DNA of 64,000 nt. It comes from Bacteroidales bacterium (GTDB lineage Bacteria > Bacteroidota > Bacteroidia > Bacteroidales > UBA932). A model generated the notes under the pieces. It was not told where the DNA came from. It made no database searches and saw nothing but the letters and a program-made list of their open reading frames with translations. The stretch's first letter is position 1, and every line of letters begins with the position of its first letter. Shown here one piece after another: positions 44,898-54,280 of the stretch. The position numbers and the translations under genes are program-made. The stretch is from the NCBI GenBank assembly GCA_015060225.1, contig SUYX01000005.1, positions 1-64,000 on the forward strand, read 5' to 3'.

Positions 44898-46053
44898 TTC
44901 CAGGCAGTTCCCTGTTCTGGAATATCCCTGCAAACTGCTGCGCCCCCGCTCCGTATGCAAAGATTGGAACGACTGTTCCAGTGTGTCCCTTGGTGCTGAA
45001 ATTCAGCTTCAACCCCTGAGGCTCATTTACAGGATGGCTTTTATAGCCCACACCTGTTCCACCTGTCTCATGGTCTGCTGTAACTACCAGAAGGGTATTC
45101 GGATGCTCATTGACATATGCCACCAACGCCTTAAGGGTGCGGTTGAACTCCTGCATCTCCTCAATCATCCCATCAGAATCGTTGTTGTGCCCGTAACCAT
45201 CTATAATGGCACTCTCAATCATAAGAAAAAACCCGTCGGGAGCATTCTTTGAAAGTTGCTCTATAGCCTTTAATGACGCTTTCTCCAAATACTCTGATGG
45301 CTCTGAAAATCTTGTTGTATCTCCATCAGAAGCTTCTGCTGCAAGTTTGGCTGCAAGACACACCTCCGCACCGTCTGCAGCGCCAGCTGTCCTGTTTGAT
45401 GATTTGTTGCGGCGATGGACATCTCCCATTTCCAGTATTCCCACAAATTTTTCTGATTGGGTATTGAGTACAGACCTCCAATCCAGATACACATCGTACC
45501 CCTTATCTATGAGAACTGCAGTGAGATCAACAGAATCAGGCCGGTTTATGAATGCTGAAAGGCCTGCACCTATAGCCACATCCACACAGCTTTGGGTAAA
45601 CTGTTCTGCAATCTTGTAGCTCATTGAGCGTGAGGTTACCCCAGCATAAAACGCCCCTGGAGTTGCCTCAGTAAGGGTTGTATTCACCACAATTCCTGTC
45701 TTTTTCCCCATCTGTTGAGCCTTCTTGAGGATACTCTCCAGTTGAATGCTGTCGGGACCGACACCAAGAAAACCGTTGCAAGTTCGGGTTCCTGTTGCCA
45801 GTGCCGTACCACCTGCAGGAGAATCGGTAACATAATTGTTTGCAGACTGGGTTTCATTGAGCCCTATTACAGGGGCCATCTCAAATCCTGTCTCCTGCTC
45901 CTCCGAGAGGAGCAGTGAAGAAACAGCACCAAACCCCATTCCGTCACCTATGAGGTAGATTACGTTCTGCGGCTTATGAGGGTTGTTTTCTGTGCAACTG
46001 CACATAACGGCAAGTGACGCAACTGCAGCAAGCAGATATCTGTATGTTTTCAT
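44875..46053 (-). CDS. Alkaline phosphatase, lipoprotein
   Basis: A 392-residue phosphomonoesterase of the PhoA superfamily. An N-terminal signal ends at Cys18/Cys20 (VMCSC), suggesting lipid attachment. IYLIGDGMGFGAV supplies the first metal-binding Asp, and the nucleophile is Ser78 in TDSPAGGTALATG; C-terminal VVTADHETGG and GHTGTVVPIFAYG carry the remaining ligands. It should release phosphate in the periplasm or at the cell surface. Encoded after the small acidic protein on the same strand. Confidence 0.92.
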   Translation of the reverse strand: MKTYRYLLAAVASLAVMCSCTENNPHKPQNVIYLIGDGMGFGAVSSLLLSEEQETGFEMAPVIGLNETQSANNYVTDSPAGGTALATGTRTCNGFLGVGPDSIQLESILKKAQQMGKKTGIVVNTTLTEATPGAFYAGVTSRSMSYKIAEQFTQSCVDVAIGAGLSAFINRPDSVDLTAVLIDKGYDVYLDWRSVLNTQSEKFVGILEMGDVHRRNKSSNRTAGAADGAEVCLAAKLAAEASDGDTTRFSEPSEYLEKASLKAIEQLSKNAPDGFFLMIESAIIDGYGHNNDSDGMIEEMQEFNRTLKALVAYVNEHPNTLLVVTADHETGGTGVGYKSHPVNEPQGLKLNFSTKGHTGTVVPIFAYGAGAQQFAGIFQNRELPGIIGNLMK

Positions 46054-46063
46054 ATGTCTGTAT

Positions 46064-46402
46064 TTATTTCAAATGATATTTTGCTCCGCAATCCAGGATA
46101 AAATCCAGCACATCAGCAAAAATGCACTCAGCATCGGATGGTACACCTACTCCCGACAACTCCCCAAATTCATCATATAACTCATCAGGAATCTCTTTCA
46201 CCTGCACTGCAAGGCATTCAGCCATTTTGACGGTCTCCTCCTTGTCCAATAATGCGGTACGCTTGAAATTGTTGCCTTCATCCTCATAATCCTCAAACTC
46301 GTGCTCTACAACCAGCTCTCCCCTCTCATTGATACCTGCCCATACTATAGCTACAATCTCCATGTCGCTGTCAGTCTCTATTAAAATTCTTTCGTTTTCC
46401 AT
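46064..46402 (-). CDS. Small acidic protein of unknown function
   Basis: A 112-residue soluble, strongly acidic protein (MENERILIETDSDMEIVAIVW, then EHEFEDYEDEGNN) ending with two Cys (AECIFADVLDFILDCGAKYH). It has no signal peptide or known motif that I recognise. It shares an orientation and an 11-base gap with the alkaline phosphatase downstream. A TAAATTTG box lies 21 bases upstream of its ATG. Coding status is supported by consistent codon use and operon position only. Confidence 0.7.
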   Translation of the reverse strand: MENERILIETDSDMEIVAIVWAGINERGELVVEHEFEDYEDEGNNFKRTALLDKEETVKMAECLAVQVKEIPDELYDEFGELSGVGVPSDAECIFADVLDFILDCGAKYHLK

Positions 46403-46423
46403 AAATCAAATATTGCGTTTGAG

Positions 46424-46431
46424 CAAATTTA
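46424..46431 (-). promoter_or_regulatory. -7 box TAAATTTG upstream of the acidic protein gene
   Basis: Minus-strand TAAATTTG, 21 bases before the ATG at 46402, diverging from the purB promoter. Confidence 0.4.
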
Positions 46432-46468
46432 CAAAATAAATTCCATTCGGGTATCAGTACTGATGTTG

Positions 46469-46498
46469 TTGCAATGTGTGATTTTATTGCTATTTTTG
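46469..46498 (+). promoter_or_regulatory. Full Bacteroidota promoter of purB
   Basis: TTG (46469-46471), a 19-base spacer and TATTTTTG (46491-46498). The start codon is 26 bases downstream. Confidence 0.6.
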
Positions 46499-46524
46499 CA
46501 TTTTACATCCAAATACACTTCATT

Positions 46525-47868
46525 ATGTCAAACAACGCATTGATGGCGGTGTCACCTATAGATGGCAGATACCGCAGACAAGTAGAAGATTTGAGCATGT
46601 ACTTTTCTGAGTATGCGCTTATAAAATATAGGGTAAGGGTTGAGATTGAGTATTTCATTGCCCTCTGTGAACTGCCTCTGGAGCAGTTGAAGAGTTTCAA
46701 CAGCACTGATTTCCCAAAACTAAGGGCAATTTATGAGAATTTCTCCTGTGAGGATGCCCAGAAGGTCAAGGAGATTGAGAAGGTCACCAACCACGATGTC
46801 AAAGCGGTTGAGTATTTCATAAAGGAAGAGTTCAAGAAACTTGGAATTGACAAATACGGTGAGTTTGTTCACTTCGGCCTTACCTCTCAAGACATCAACA
46901 ACACTTCGGTTCCGTTGAGCCTGCTTGAGGGTATCAGGGATACATATATGCCTGCCCTGAATGAAGTTGTCGGGATACTGGAAGGTTTTGCAAAGGAGTG
47001 GGAGAATGTTCCTATGCTTGCACATACCCACGGGCAGCCTGCCTCCCCTACCCGTCTTGGAAAGGAGATTTATGTTTATGTTGCCAGACTTAAGGAGCAG
47101 TTGAGGCTTCTGGAGCAGGTGCCGTATTCTGCAAAATTCGGAGGTGCTACAGGTAACTTCAATGCACACAATTTTGCATATCCGGGCATTGACTGGAACA
47201 AGTTTGCTGTTTCATTTGTTGAGGGCAAACTTGGGTTGAAACGTTCATACCCTACCACCCAGATTGAGCATTATGACAACCTGGCCGCCCTTTTCCACAA
47301 TCTTGAACGCATAAATACAATCCTTATAGACCTGGCCCGCGACATGTGGACATATATCTCAATGGAGTATTTCCGCCAGAAAGTCAAGGCCGGAGAGGTT
47401 GGCTCGTCTGCTATGCCTCATAAGGTAAATCCTATTGATTTTGAGAATGCAGAGGGGAACTTTGGCATTGCAAACGCATTGTACGCACACCTTGCCGGGA
47501 AACTTCCTGTTTCACGCCTGCAGAGGGACCTTACAGACTCTACAGTGCTCAGAAATGTAGGTGTTCCATTGGCACACTCCATCATATCACTCCGCTCACT
47601 CAAGAAAGGGCTTGGCAAACTTATCCTCAATGAGGCAGCTTTGGACCGCGATCTTGAGGCTAACTGGGCAGTTGTAGCGGAGGGAATACAGACCGTTCTC
47701 CGCAGGGAGGGCTATCCTAACCCATACGAAGCCCTCAAAGCCCTTACACGCGGCAATGCCGGAATCACAAAAGAGGGTATCCAGGAGTTTGTAAAGGAGT
47801 TGAATGTAAGCGATGCAGTAAAACAGGAGATACTTGTAATTACCCCACAGACATATGTGGGAAAATAG
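46525..47868 (+). CDS. purB: Adenylosuccinate lyase
   Basis: Catalyses two fumarate-releasing steps of purine synthesis. 447 residues from ATG 46525 (MSNNALMAVSPIDGRY); the track's earlier start precedes the promoter box. Signature segments are THDVKAVEYFIKEE-like (TNHDVKAVEYF), HFGLTSQDINNTS, AHTHGQPASPTRLGKE and the loop SSAMPHKVNPIDFENAEGN. It matches the E. coli-type PurB in length. Confidence 0.96.
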   Translation: MSNNALMAVSPIDGRYRRQVEDLSMYFSEYALIKYRVRVEIEYFIALCELPLEQLKSFNSTDFPKLRAIYENFSCEDAQKVKEIEKVTNHDVKAVEYFIKEEFKKLGIDKYGEFVHFGLTSQDINNTSVPLSLLEGIRDTYMPALNEVVGILEGFAKEWENVPMLAHTHGQPASPTRLGKEIYVYVARLKEQLRLLEQVPYSAKFGGATGNFNAHNFAYPGIDWNKFAVSFVEGKLGLKRSYPTTQIEHYDNLAALFHNLERINTILIDLARDMWTYISMEYFRQKVKAGEVGSSAMPHKVNPIDFENAEGNFGIANALYAHLAGKLPVSRLQRDLTDSTVLRNVGVPLAHSIISLRSLKKGLGKLILNEAALDRDLEANWAVVAEGIQTVLRREGYPNPYEALKALTRGNAGITKEGIQEFVKELNVSDAVKQEILVITPQTYVGK

Positions 47869-47874
47869 AATTCT

Positions 47875-49161
47875 ATGAAAAAATTCATATCATTTGCCGC
47901 AGCCATCATAGCATGTGTTGCGGCATTTGCGCAAAATCCGCAATACGACACATATTTTACACCCGACAGATTAAGGATAGACCTCACCTTTGCAGGCGAT
48001 GCCTCTTACCAAAAAATATTTCTGGACGGGCTGGTTAAGGAGGGGCCCTGGAGCGGTTCAAAAACCAACCTGATTGACCCTTTCAGATACGGAGAGTATT
48101 TTCTTGAAGTACAGACTCCACATGGGGAGGCCATATACTCAAAAGGGTTCAACACCCTCTTTCAGGAGTGGAGGACCACAGCTGAAGCGCTCACTACACC
48201 TCAGGCTTTCAACAGTTCCTATACAATCCCTTTTCCTAAGGAGAAAGTAGTGCTGAAGGTTTATGAGAGGGTAAAGGCTACAGGGCTGCACAATGAGATT
48301 TTCTCAGTGGCAATAGATCCCGCAGACAAACTCATAAGCCGCGAGGTTGCAAATGACTTTAAGGTTACAGCCATAATGGAGAACGGAGATCCTGCCAACA
48401 AGGTTGACCTCCTCTTTGTGGCTGAGGGATATACATCAGAACAGATGGAGAAGTTCCTTGCAGATGCCCGCCGTTTTGCAGATTACCTCTTTACTATGCC
48501 CCCTTACAACAGGCACAAGGGAGATTTCAATATCTGGGCAGTGGAATCCATTTCCCAGGAGAGCGGTACAGATATCCCGCATGAAGATATCTGGCGCAAG
48601 ACAGTTGCCAACTCCAACTTCTACACTTTCCGCAGCGACCGCTACCTTACAGCCCAGAACCAGAAGACAATATGCCAGATTGCAACCGCAGCCCCATACG
48701 ACGCACTGTATGTAATTGTAAACAATGAGAAATATGGCGGTGGCGGCATATACAACTTCTATGGCCTGAGCGCCAGCGACTGCCCATGGGCACTGGAGGT
48801 ATTTGTACACGAGTTCGGCCACAGTTTTGCAGGTCTTGCAGATGAATATTACGATTCCAGCACATCATACGAAGAGTTCTACAACATAAAGATTGAGCCT
48901 TGGGAGCCCAATATTACAACATTGGTAAACTTTGATGCCAAATGGAAAGATATGCTCCCAACCGGCACCGCCATCCCTACCGCCCCACTGGCTGAACAAA
49001 AAGACAACGTTACTTTAGGTGTTTATGAAGGTGGCGGATATATGGCAAAAGGTATCTACCGCCCTGTAATGGATTGCAGGATGAAGACCAATCAGGCCGA
49101 AGGGTTCTGCCCGGTATGCCAAAGGGCCATTGAGAGGATGATTGAATACTACTGCAAATAA
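47875..49161 (+). CDS. Secreted M64-family metallopeptidase
   Basis: A 428-residue exported protein with signal ending AAFAQ (1-20), an N-terminal beta-sandwich domain, and a catalytic domain with HEFGHSFAGLADEY (His312, Glu313, His316, Asp323), the zinc motif of the IgA-peptidase-type M64 family. The preceding FVHE and downstream NPYNR-like loops fit. Close Bacteroidales relatives are abundant in gut species; substrate unknown, with IgA cleavage not implied. Starts 6 bases after purB. Confidence 0.9.
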   Translation: MKKFISFAAAIIACVAAFAQNPQYDTYFTPDRLRIDLTFAGDASYQKIFLDGLVKEGPWSGSKTNLIDPFRYGEYFLEVQTPHGEAIYSKGFNTLFQEWRTTAEALTTPQAFNSSYTIPFPKEKVVLKVYERVKATGLHNEIFSVAIDPADKLISREVANDFKVTAIMENGDPANKVDLLFVAEGYTSEQMEKFLADARRFADYLFTMPPYNRHKGDFNIWAVESISQESGTDIPHEDIWRKTVANSNFYTFRSDRYLTAQNQKTICQIATAAPYDALYVIVNNEKYGGGGIYNFYGLSASDCPWALEVFVHEFGHSFAGLADEYYDSSTSYEEFYNIKIEPWEPNITTLVNFDAKWKDMLPTGTAIPTAPLAEQKDNVTLGVYEGGGYMAKGIYRPVMDCRMKTNQAEGFCPVCQRAIERMIEYYCK

Positions 49162-49178
49162 TTGTCGGGAAGGATAAT

Positions 49179-49961
49179 ATGGATAAAAAGAACTACAGGT
49201 TTTTCCTCTTTGACCTCGACCGCACTCTATGGGATTTTGATAAGAATGCCAAAAATGCCCTGTTCAAACTGGTGGATTCCCAGCAGTTGCCCCACCTGTT
49301 TGGCGTAACGGACAAGGAGGAGTTTTTCCAAAGGTATGAGGTTATAAACCAGGGGCTGTGGAAACAGTATGAAAGGGGTGAGATACTCAAGGAGGAACTC
49401 AGGTGCAACAGGTTCCTCTTTACCCTGCAGGAGATTCTCAGGAGTGCACCGGAGGGTTCACTTCCTGCACATAGCTTTTCCCCCGGTGAACTGCACTCCT
49501 TTGCACTTGCATTTGGAGAGAAATATCTGGAGTTCATGGCAATGGAAACAGGGCTGATACCTGGTGCAGAAGAGGTTCTTGAAGCAGTTAAGGCCAAAGG
49601 AGGAAAGATTGCCATAATATCCAATGGCTTTAAAGGGGTCCAGTACCGCAAGATGAACACAACCTGTGTACATAAGTATGTAGATGCCGTAATTGTCTCA
49701 GAAGAGATTGGGGTCATGAAACCATCCCCTATAATATTCAGGAAGGCTCTTGAAGCAATATGCGGTGAAGAGTATTATAAAGAGTCCCCATCCAGGGCAA
49801 GGAATGAGGCCATTATGGTTGGTGATGATTTTGCAAATGATATTGAAGGTGCCCAGATTTTTGGGATAGACCAATTCTACTACAACCCATACAACAGGGA
49901 GTGCGATGGAGGGCCTACATACGAAAGCGGCAATCTTTCCACCCTGCTTGAATATATCTGA
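49179..49961 (+). CDS. YjjG-type HAD nucleotidase
   Basis: A 260-residue haloacid-dehalogenase-fold phosphatase. FFLFDLDRTLWDFD holds the nucleophile DxD, IAIISNGFKGVQ is motif II, Lys in VMKPSPIIF is motif III, and MVGDDFANDIEGAQ is motif IV. This pattern matches YjjG, which removes non-canonical pyrimidine nucleotides; other small phosphomonoesters are possible. 17 bases after the M64 gene. Confidence 0.87.
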   Translation: MDKKNYRFFLFDLDRTLWDFDKNAKNALFKLVDSQQLPHLFGVTDKEEFFQRYEVINQGLWKQYERGEILKEELRCNRFLFTLQEILRSAPEGSLPAHSFSPGELHSFALAFGEKYLEFMAMETGLIPGAEEVLEAVKAKGGKIAIISNGFKGVQYRKMNTTCVHKYVDAVIVSEEIGVMKPSPIIFRKALEAICGEEYYKESPSRARNEAIMVGDDFANDIEGAQIFGIDQFYYNPYNRECDGGPTYESGNLSTLLEYI

Positions 49962-49965
49962 CCCG

Positions 49966-50292
49966 CTACTCCACCACTATGAACACCTCCTCATCCTTCT
50001 GATGGAAGAGATATTGTTCCCTGGCAAACTTCTCCAGGCTGTCTTTGTTTGATGTAAGTTCATTGAGTTTCTCATCAGTCTGCTTTATGGCCTGCCGGTA
50101 ATACTCCTTCTGCCTCTGCTGGGAAGATACGGTACTGAGGTCGTCCAGCCACACAAAAAGATTGTTGGTATCTATAAAAAGAACCCACACAAGAAAGAAC
50201 ATGGTTACTACCACATACTTGTTACGTATGAATTTCAATACTTTAGACTCCGCAATCCCCCTTTTTATGTTTTGTATAACCTTTTTTGCCAT
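49966..50292 (-). CDS. FtsB/DivIC septum-formation protein
   Basis: A 108-residue bitopic membrane protein: short cytoplasmic part, one helix (VVVTMFFLVWVLFIDTN), then a periplasmic coiled coil (RQKEYYRQAIKQTDEKLNELTSNKDSLEKFAREQY) ending in LFHQKDEEVFIVVE. That layout and the AREQY-x-F ending are typical of FtsB/DivIC, which bridges FtsL and FtsQ in the divisome. Convergent to the YjjG gene by 4 bases. Confidence 0.88.
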   Translation of the reverse strand: MAKKVIQNIKRGIAESKVLKFIRNKYVVVTMFFLVWVLFIDTNNLFVWLDDLSTVSSQQRQKEYYRQAIKQTDEKLNELTSNKDSLEKFAREQYLFHQKDEEVFIVVE

Positions 50293-50310
50293 ATTTTTAC
50301 TAATTTAGCG

Positions 50311-50318
50311 CAAAATTA
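50311..50318 (-). promoter_or_regulatory. -7 box TAATTTTG of the FtsB/DivIC gene
   Basis: Minus-strand TAATTTTG, 18 bases before the ATG at 50292. Confidence 0.4.
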
Positions 50319-50339
50319 ACTTAAAAATCTGAATATAAT

Positions 50340-51242
50340 ATGAAACCCGCACTAATTATTTTGGCCGCAGGAATGGGAAGCAGATATGGAGGTCTGAAAC
50401 AGATGGATGGAGTTGGGCCAAACGGTGAAACCATACTTGACTATTCTGTATATGACGCCATAAAAGGAGGCTTTGGAAAAGTTGTGTTTGTTGTAAGGAA
50501 AAACTTCAGAAGGGAGTTTGAGGAGAAGATTGCAGCAAAATACAACAGTTTCGTTGAGGTTGAGTTTGTAGAGCAGGAACTTGACAAGCTCCCTTATGGG
50601 TTCACACTTGCTCCAGGCAGGGAGAAACCATGGGGAACTGCACACGCAATGCTTATGGCGGCGGAGGTTGTCAACACCCCTGCTGCTGTAATCAATGCTG
50701 ACGACTTCTACGGCAAGGAGTCTTTCAGGGTACTTGGAGAATTCCTTACAAAAAATGAAGGCAACAAAGGGAAATACTGCATGGTGGGTTTCTATCTGAA
50801 CAAGACACTTTCAGAGAATGGAGAGGTTTCAAGAGGAATATGCACCGTTAATTCCAACAATTACCTTACAACTGTAGAAGAGCACCACAAGATATCTGAA
50901 CAGGGTGGAAAAATATCGGGAATAGGAATGGATGGTGTGAGGAAAGAACTCCCGGAAGATGCATATGCATCAATGAACATGTGGGGCTTTACCCCCGATA
51001 TCTTCCCTCATACAGAAAAACTGTTCAAAGATTTCCTAAAGAAGAACGGGAACGAGCCAAAGAAGGAGTTCTATATACCGTTTGTGGTGAATGATGCCAT
51101 AGAAAAAGGGAAATGCACAGTGGAAGTCCTGTCCACTCCCGACAAATGGTTTGGCGTAACATTCCAGGAAGACCGTCCTACCGTTGTTGAGAAACTCAAG
51201 AAAATGACAGAAGAGGGTTTGTACCCGTCACCTCTTTTCTAA
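50340..51242 (+). CDS. Sugar-1-phosphate nucleotidyltransferase-like protein
   Basis: A 300-residue Rossmann-type nucleotidyltransferase: LIILAAGMGSRYGGLKQMDGVGPNGE is the nucleotide-binding loop with a catalytic Arg and Lys, PWGTAHAMLMA and INADDFYG bind sugar and metal. Related to GalU/GlmU N-terminal domains but without an acetyltransferase or helix domain. Donor and sugar cannot be read from sequence; position near manA allows a role in sugar-nucleotide synthesis. Confidence 0.87.
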   Translation: MKPALIILAAGMGSRYGGLKQMDGVGPNGETILDYSVYDAIKGGFGKVVFVVRKNFRREFEEKIAAKYNSFVEVEFVEQELDKLPYGFTLAPGREKPWGTAHAMLMAAEVVNTPAAVINADDFYGKESFRVLGEFLTKNEGNKGKYCMVGFYLNKTLSENGEVSRGICTVNSNNYLTTVEEHHKISEQGGKISGIGMDGVRKELPEDAYASMNMWGFTPDIFPHTEKLFKDFLKKNGNEPKKEFYIPFVVNDAIEKGKCTVEVLSTPDKWFGVTFQEDRPTVVEKLKKMTEEGLYPSPLF

Positions 51243-51248
51243 AAGGAT

Positions 51249-52088
51249 ATGTCAAGAAAAATTGAACATTACTTACCCAGCCTGTCCCAATGCTGGGTAA
51301 TTGTTTTTTTCCTCATTGCTGTGGGGGGATTTGGGGTGGGATTGCTACTTCAGATGGTAGGGATGCTTCTTGAATTTGATGTGGCATCACTTAACCCGTT
51401 GGTCTCGTATATCCTCCCAATTATTCCAGCGCTGCTATACATATTTTTCAGCCCTCCAACCACCAGGTACGCCGTTCCTCTGCAGGATGGGCAATGGGGG
51501 AAAGTTCCACCCGTTGCGGCATATCCCCTACTGGCAATTGCAACTGTTGCAATGGGGTTTGTTAGTGAGCCGCTCAGCAGCTGGCTCCCTATGCCCGACC
51601 ATATAAAAGCAATCTTTGAAAAAATACTTTCAGATTCATTCTGGGCATTCCTTGCAACTATAATTGCAGCTCCTGTACTGGAGGAATTCATTTTGAGGGG
51701 AATAATTGAAAGGGGGCTTCTCCATTGGCTTTCACCATGGAAAGCAATCCTATGGAGTGCATTCTTCTTTGCCCTGATACATCTCAATCCCTGGCAGGCA
51801 ACCGGTGCATTCATAGCCGGAATCCTGTTTGGCTGGATATACTGGAAAACCCGCTCGCTTGCAGCATGCATCTTTGCCCACATGACAAACAATGCAACAG
51901 CATACCTTATACAGTACCTGTTTCCAAATCTTCCTCCCGACAGTACATACAAAGATCTTTTTACCCTCCATGCACCTGGCTATTACTGCATAGTTTTTGT
52001 TATATTTGCATTTTTATTGGCTGCCATACTGTTTTACTTTGACAAAAACCTTGGAGCAGAGGCGGCACAAGGAGAAAACAACCGTTAA
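51249..52088 (+). CDS. CPBP-family intramembrane metalloprotease
   Basis: A 279-residue membrane protein with about eight helices and the three CAAX/ABI (Rce1-like) motifs: EEFILRGIIERGLL (EExxxR), FFALIHLNPWQ (FxxxH) and FAHMTNN. Such intramembrane proteases cleave unknown substrates; some protect against bacteriocins. It follows the nucleotidyltransferase by 6 bases and precedes manA by 12. Confidence 0.88.
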   Translation: MSRKIEHYLPSLSQCWVIVFFLIAVGGFGVGLLLQMVGMLLEFDVASLNPLVSYILPIIPALLYIFFSPPTTRYAVPLQDGQWGKVPPVAAYPLLAIATVAMGFVSEPLSSWLPMPDHIKAIFEKILSDSFWAFLATIIAAPVLEEFILRGIIERGLLHWLSPWKAILWSAFFFALIHLNPWQATGAFIAGILFGWIYWKTRSLAACIFAHMTNNATAYLIQYLFPNLPPDSTYKDLFTLHAPGYYCIVFVIFAFLLAAILFYFDKNLGAEAAQGENNR

Positions 52089-52100
52089 CAGGCTAGATTT

Positions 52101-53282
52101 ATGAACAAATTATATCCTATTAAATTCATTCCCGACGCAAGAGAGAGGATTTGGGGAGGAGATTACCTTGCAAAAGTCCTGAATAAGAACTTTGAAGAGG
52201 AGACAGCAAACCGGAATATTGGCGAGAGTTGGGAATTATGGAGTCTGTATGGCGGCAGCTCTACCGTAGAGAACGGTTTTCTTGCAGGAAATACCCTTGA
52301 TGAGCTTATGGAGATTTACCTTGGAGACCTTGTTGGAGAAGAGGTGTTCAACTACTATAAAGGTGATTTTCCACTGCTTGTAAAAATACTGGATATAAAA
52401 GAGAGGATATCTGTACAAGTACATCCAAGCAATGAATTTGCATTTGAGAGGGAGAACTCATACGGCAAAGCTGAGCTCTGGTACATAATGGATGCCCAAC
52501 CTGGGGCAAAACTGTATGTGGGATTCAACAGGGAGGTTACACCTGTTGAACTTTACAACAAATGCAAGGATGGTACCGTAACTGAACTGCTCAACTGCTA
52601 TACCCCTAAAAAAGGGGATTGCATCTACATACAGCCAGGGTGTATACACTCGGCTGAGGGAGAGGTTGTAATAGCAGAAATCCAGCAAAGTTCAGACATC
52701 TCTTACCGCCTGTACGACTGGGGAAGGGAGAACAACCCCAAAACAGCCAGAAGGATGGACCTTGAAGACGCCATAGATGTCATAGACTATTCAAAATTTG
52801 AGGAAGAGAAATATTACTTCAGCAATGTAACCGGCAGCTGTACCATAGCCGATACTGCAAATTTTGTTGTAAAGATACTTGACCTTAACGGACCACAAAG
52901 GATTGTACCTTCACTGAAAGGAAGCTTTACAGTTTACACATGTGTGGATGGAGAGGCTGCAATAAAGACAAATGACGGCACACTGTACCCGCTGAAAAAG
53001 GGGGAAACCATCTTCATTCCTGCTTCCATGGAAGATTTCCAGCTTATACCTGCCGGCGGCAATCCCCAAATCCTTGAATCGTATATGCCGCAACTTACAG
53101 AGACCCCTGACCTGTACCTCAACTACGATGAGCCTGAAGATGAAGCCCACGGCTCATATAAGGATACAGTTCCTGCAGAAGACGATGAAGATGACGGGTG
53201 CGGATGCGGACACCACCATGATCATGACCACTGCAATTGCCATGGCGGACACTCCCACCCTGGAGAAACCTTTTTCAAATGA
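52101..53282 (+). CDS. manA: Mannose-6-phosphate isomerase with Cys/His-rich C-terminal tail
   Basis: Interconverts mannose-6-phosphate and fructose-6-phosphate. The class I cupin core (residues about 1-330) shows the zinc ligands in VQVHPSNEFAFERE and CIYIQPGCIHSAEGEV, and LYDWGRENN. Compared with usual Bacteroidales ManA (about 320 residues), the protein is extended by some 65 residues: an acidic linker (AEDDEDDGC) then a tail GCGCGHHHDHDHCNCHGGHSH with 5 Cys and 9 His that should bind metal tightly. Base sequence in the tail is of normal composition, and the stop overlaps the next gene's start (ATGA). Confidence 0.92.
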   Translation: MNKLYPIKFIPDARERIWGGDYLAKVLNKNFEEETANRNIGESWELWSLYGGSSTVENGFLAGNTLDELMEIYLGDLVGEEVFNYYKGDFPLLVKILDIKERISVQVHPSNEFAFERENSYGKAELWYIMDAQPGAKLYVGFNREVTPVELYNKCKDGTVTELLNCYTPKKGDCIYIQPGCIHSAEGEVVIAEIQQSSDISYRLYDWGRENNPKTARRMDLEDAIDVIDYSKFEEEKYYFSNVTGSCTIADTANFVVKILDLNGPQRIVPSLKGSFTVYTCVDGEAAIKTNDGTLYPLKKGETIFIPASMEDFQLIPAGGNPQILESYMPQLTETPDLYLNYDEPEDEAHGSYKDTVPAEDDEDDGCGCGHHHDHDHCNCHGGHSHPGETFFK

Positions 53283-53665
53283 GCTCCATGACTCCGGAAG
53301 TAAGGATAGACAAATACTTGTGGGCCATAAGGGTATTCAAGACCCGCTCCGAGGCTGCTGATGCATGCAAGACCAACAAGGTACATGTTAACGGCAGCGA
53401 GGCCAAATCTTCCCGAAATGTTAAGGAGGGGGATATCATAACAGTACGTAAAGGGGCAATCAGATACCAGTATCAGGTTCTTGTACCTATTGACAAACGC
53501 CAGGGGGCAGCTTTGGTACCACAATATGCCATTAACATCACCCCTCAGGAAGAACTTGACAAGCTCAATGCTCCAAATGAAACTATATTCCTGAAAAGGG
53601 ACCGCGGCACCGGCCGGCCAACAAAAAAGGAGCGTCGCGATATTGAGAAGCTCCTTGGCCTATAA
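53279..53665 (+). CDS. S4-domain RNA-binding protein (HslR-like)
   Basis: A 128-residue protein with an N-terminal S4 domain (VRIDKYLWAIRVFKTRSEAADACKTNKVHVNG) and a basic C-terminal tail (FLKRDRGTGRPTKKERRDIEKLL), the layout of HslR/Hsp15, which rescues stalled 50S subunits. ATG 53279 overlaps the manA stop by 4 bases; a second ATG at 53288 is possible. The track start at 53237 lies inside manA. Convergent with pth. Confidence 0.9.
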   Translation: MSSMTPEVRIDKYLWAIRVFKTRSEAADACKTNKVHVNGSEAKSSRNVKEGDIITVRKGAIRYQYQVLVPIDKRQGAALVPQYAINITPQEELDKLNAPNETIFLKRDRGTGRPTKKERRDIEKLLGL

Positions 53666-53676
53666 ATCATAAAGTC

Positions 53677-54258
53677 TTACAAACAGTCCTTTTTGGGTTT
53701 TGTATTGGCAATGTTCATTGCCCTGTCGGGACCAAGAGTAACAAATGCCTTTATTGCTTCAATGGCCTTATCCTCTATGAAAGGAAGTTCCTTTTCCTCT
53801 TCAGATGTCCACTTGCCAAGGACATAATCAACCTGGTGACCTTTTGCAAAATTATCACTGATACCAACCCTCAATCTTGCATAGTTGTTGTTCCCAAGAC
53901 ACTCATCAATGCTCTTGAGACCATTGTGTCCTCCCGACGAACCCTGTTTGCGCATGCGCTGGCTCCCGAACGGGAGTGCCAGATCATCCAGAACCACAAG
54001 AAGGTTCTCCTGCTTTATCTTCTCTGCCTGCAGCCAGTAGTTGACCGCCTTGCCACTGAGATTCATATAGGTAGAAGGCTTGAGAAGGACAAGTTTGTGC
54101 CCCCTTACAGAAACTGTACATGTAGAACCGTATCTTCCCGACAAAAAAGAAGTGCCGGAAGCTTTTGCAAAAGCATCCAGCACTTTGAAACCTATATTGT
54201 GTCGGGTATCTGCATATTCAGCACCAATATTGCCCAATCCTGCAATAAGAAAATTCAT
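53677..54258 (-). CDS. pth: Peptidyl-tRNA hydrolase
   Basis: Releases tRNA from dropped-off peptidyl-tRNA. 193 residues from ATG 54258 (MNFLIAGLGNIGAEYADTRHNIGF with the catalytic His and Asn-rich loop); the track start at 54270 is a TTG. Also present are KPSTYMNLSGKAV and VVLDDLALPFG plus SSGGHNGLKSI. Encoded after rplY on the same strand, the usual pairing. Confidence 0.95.
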   Translation of the reverse strand: MNFLIAGLGNIGAEYADTRHNIGFKVLDAFAKASGTSFLSGRYGSTCTVSVRGHKLVLLKPSTYMNLSGKAVNYWLQAEKIKQENLLVVLDDLALPFGSQRMRKQGSSGGHNGLKSIDECLGNNNYARLRVGISDNFAKGHQVDYVLGKWTSEEEKELPFIEDKAIEAIKAFVTLGPDRAMNIANTKPKKDCL

Positions 54259-54280
54259 ACCCGAAGACAATTGTCAGTTA

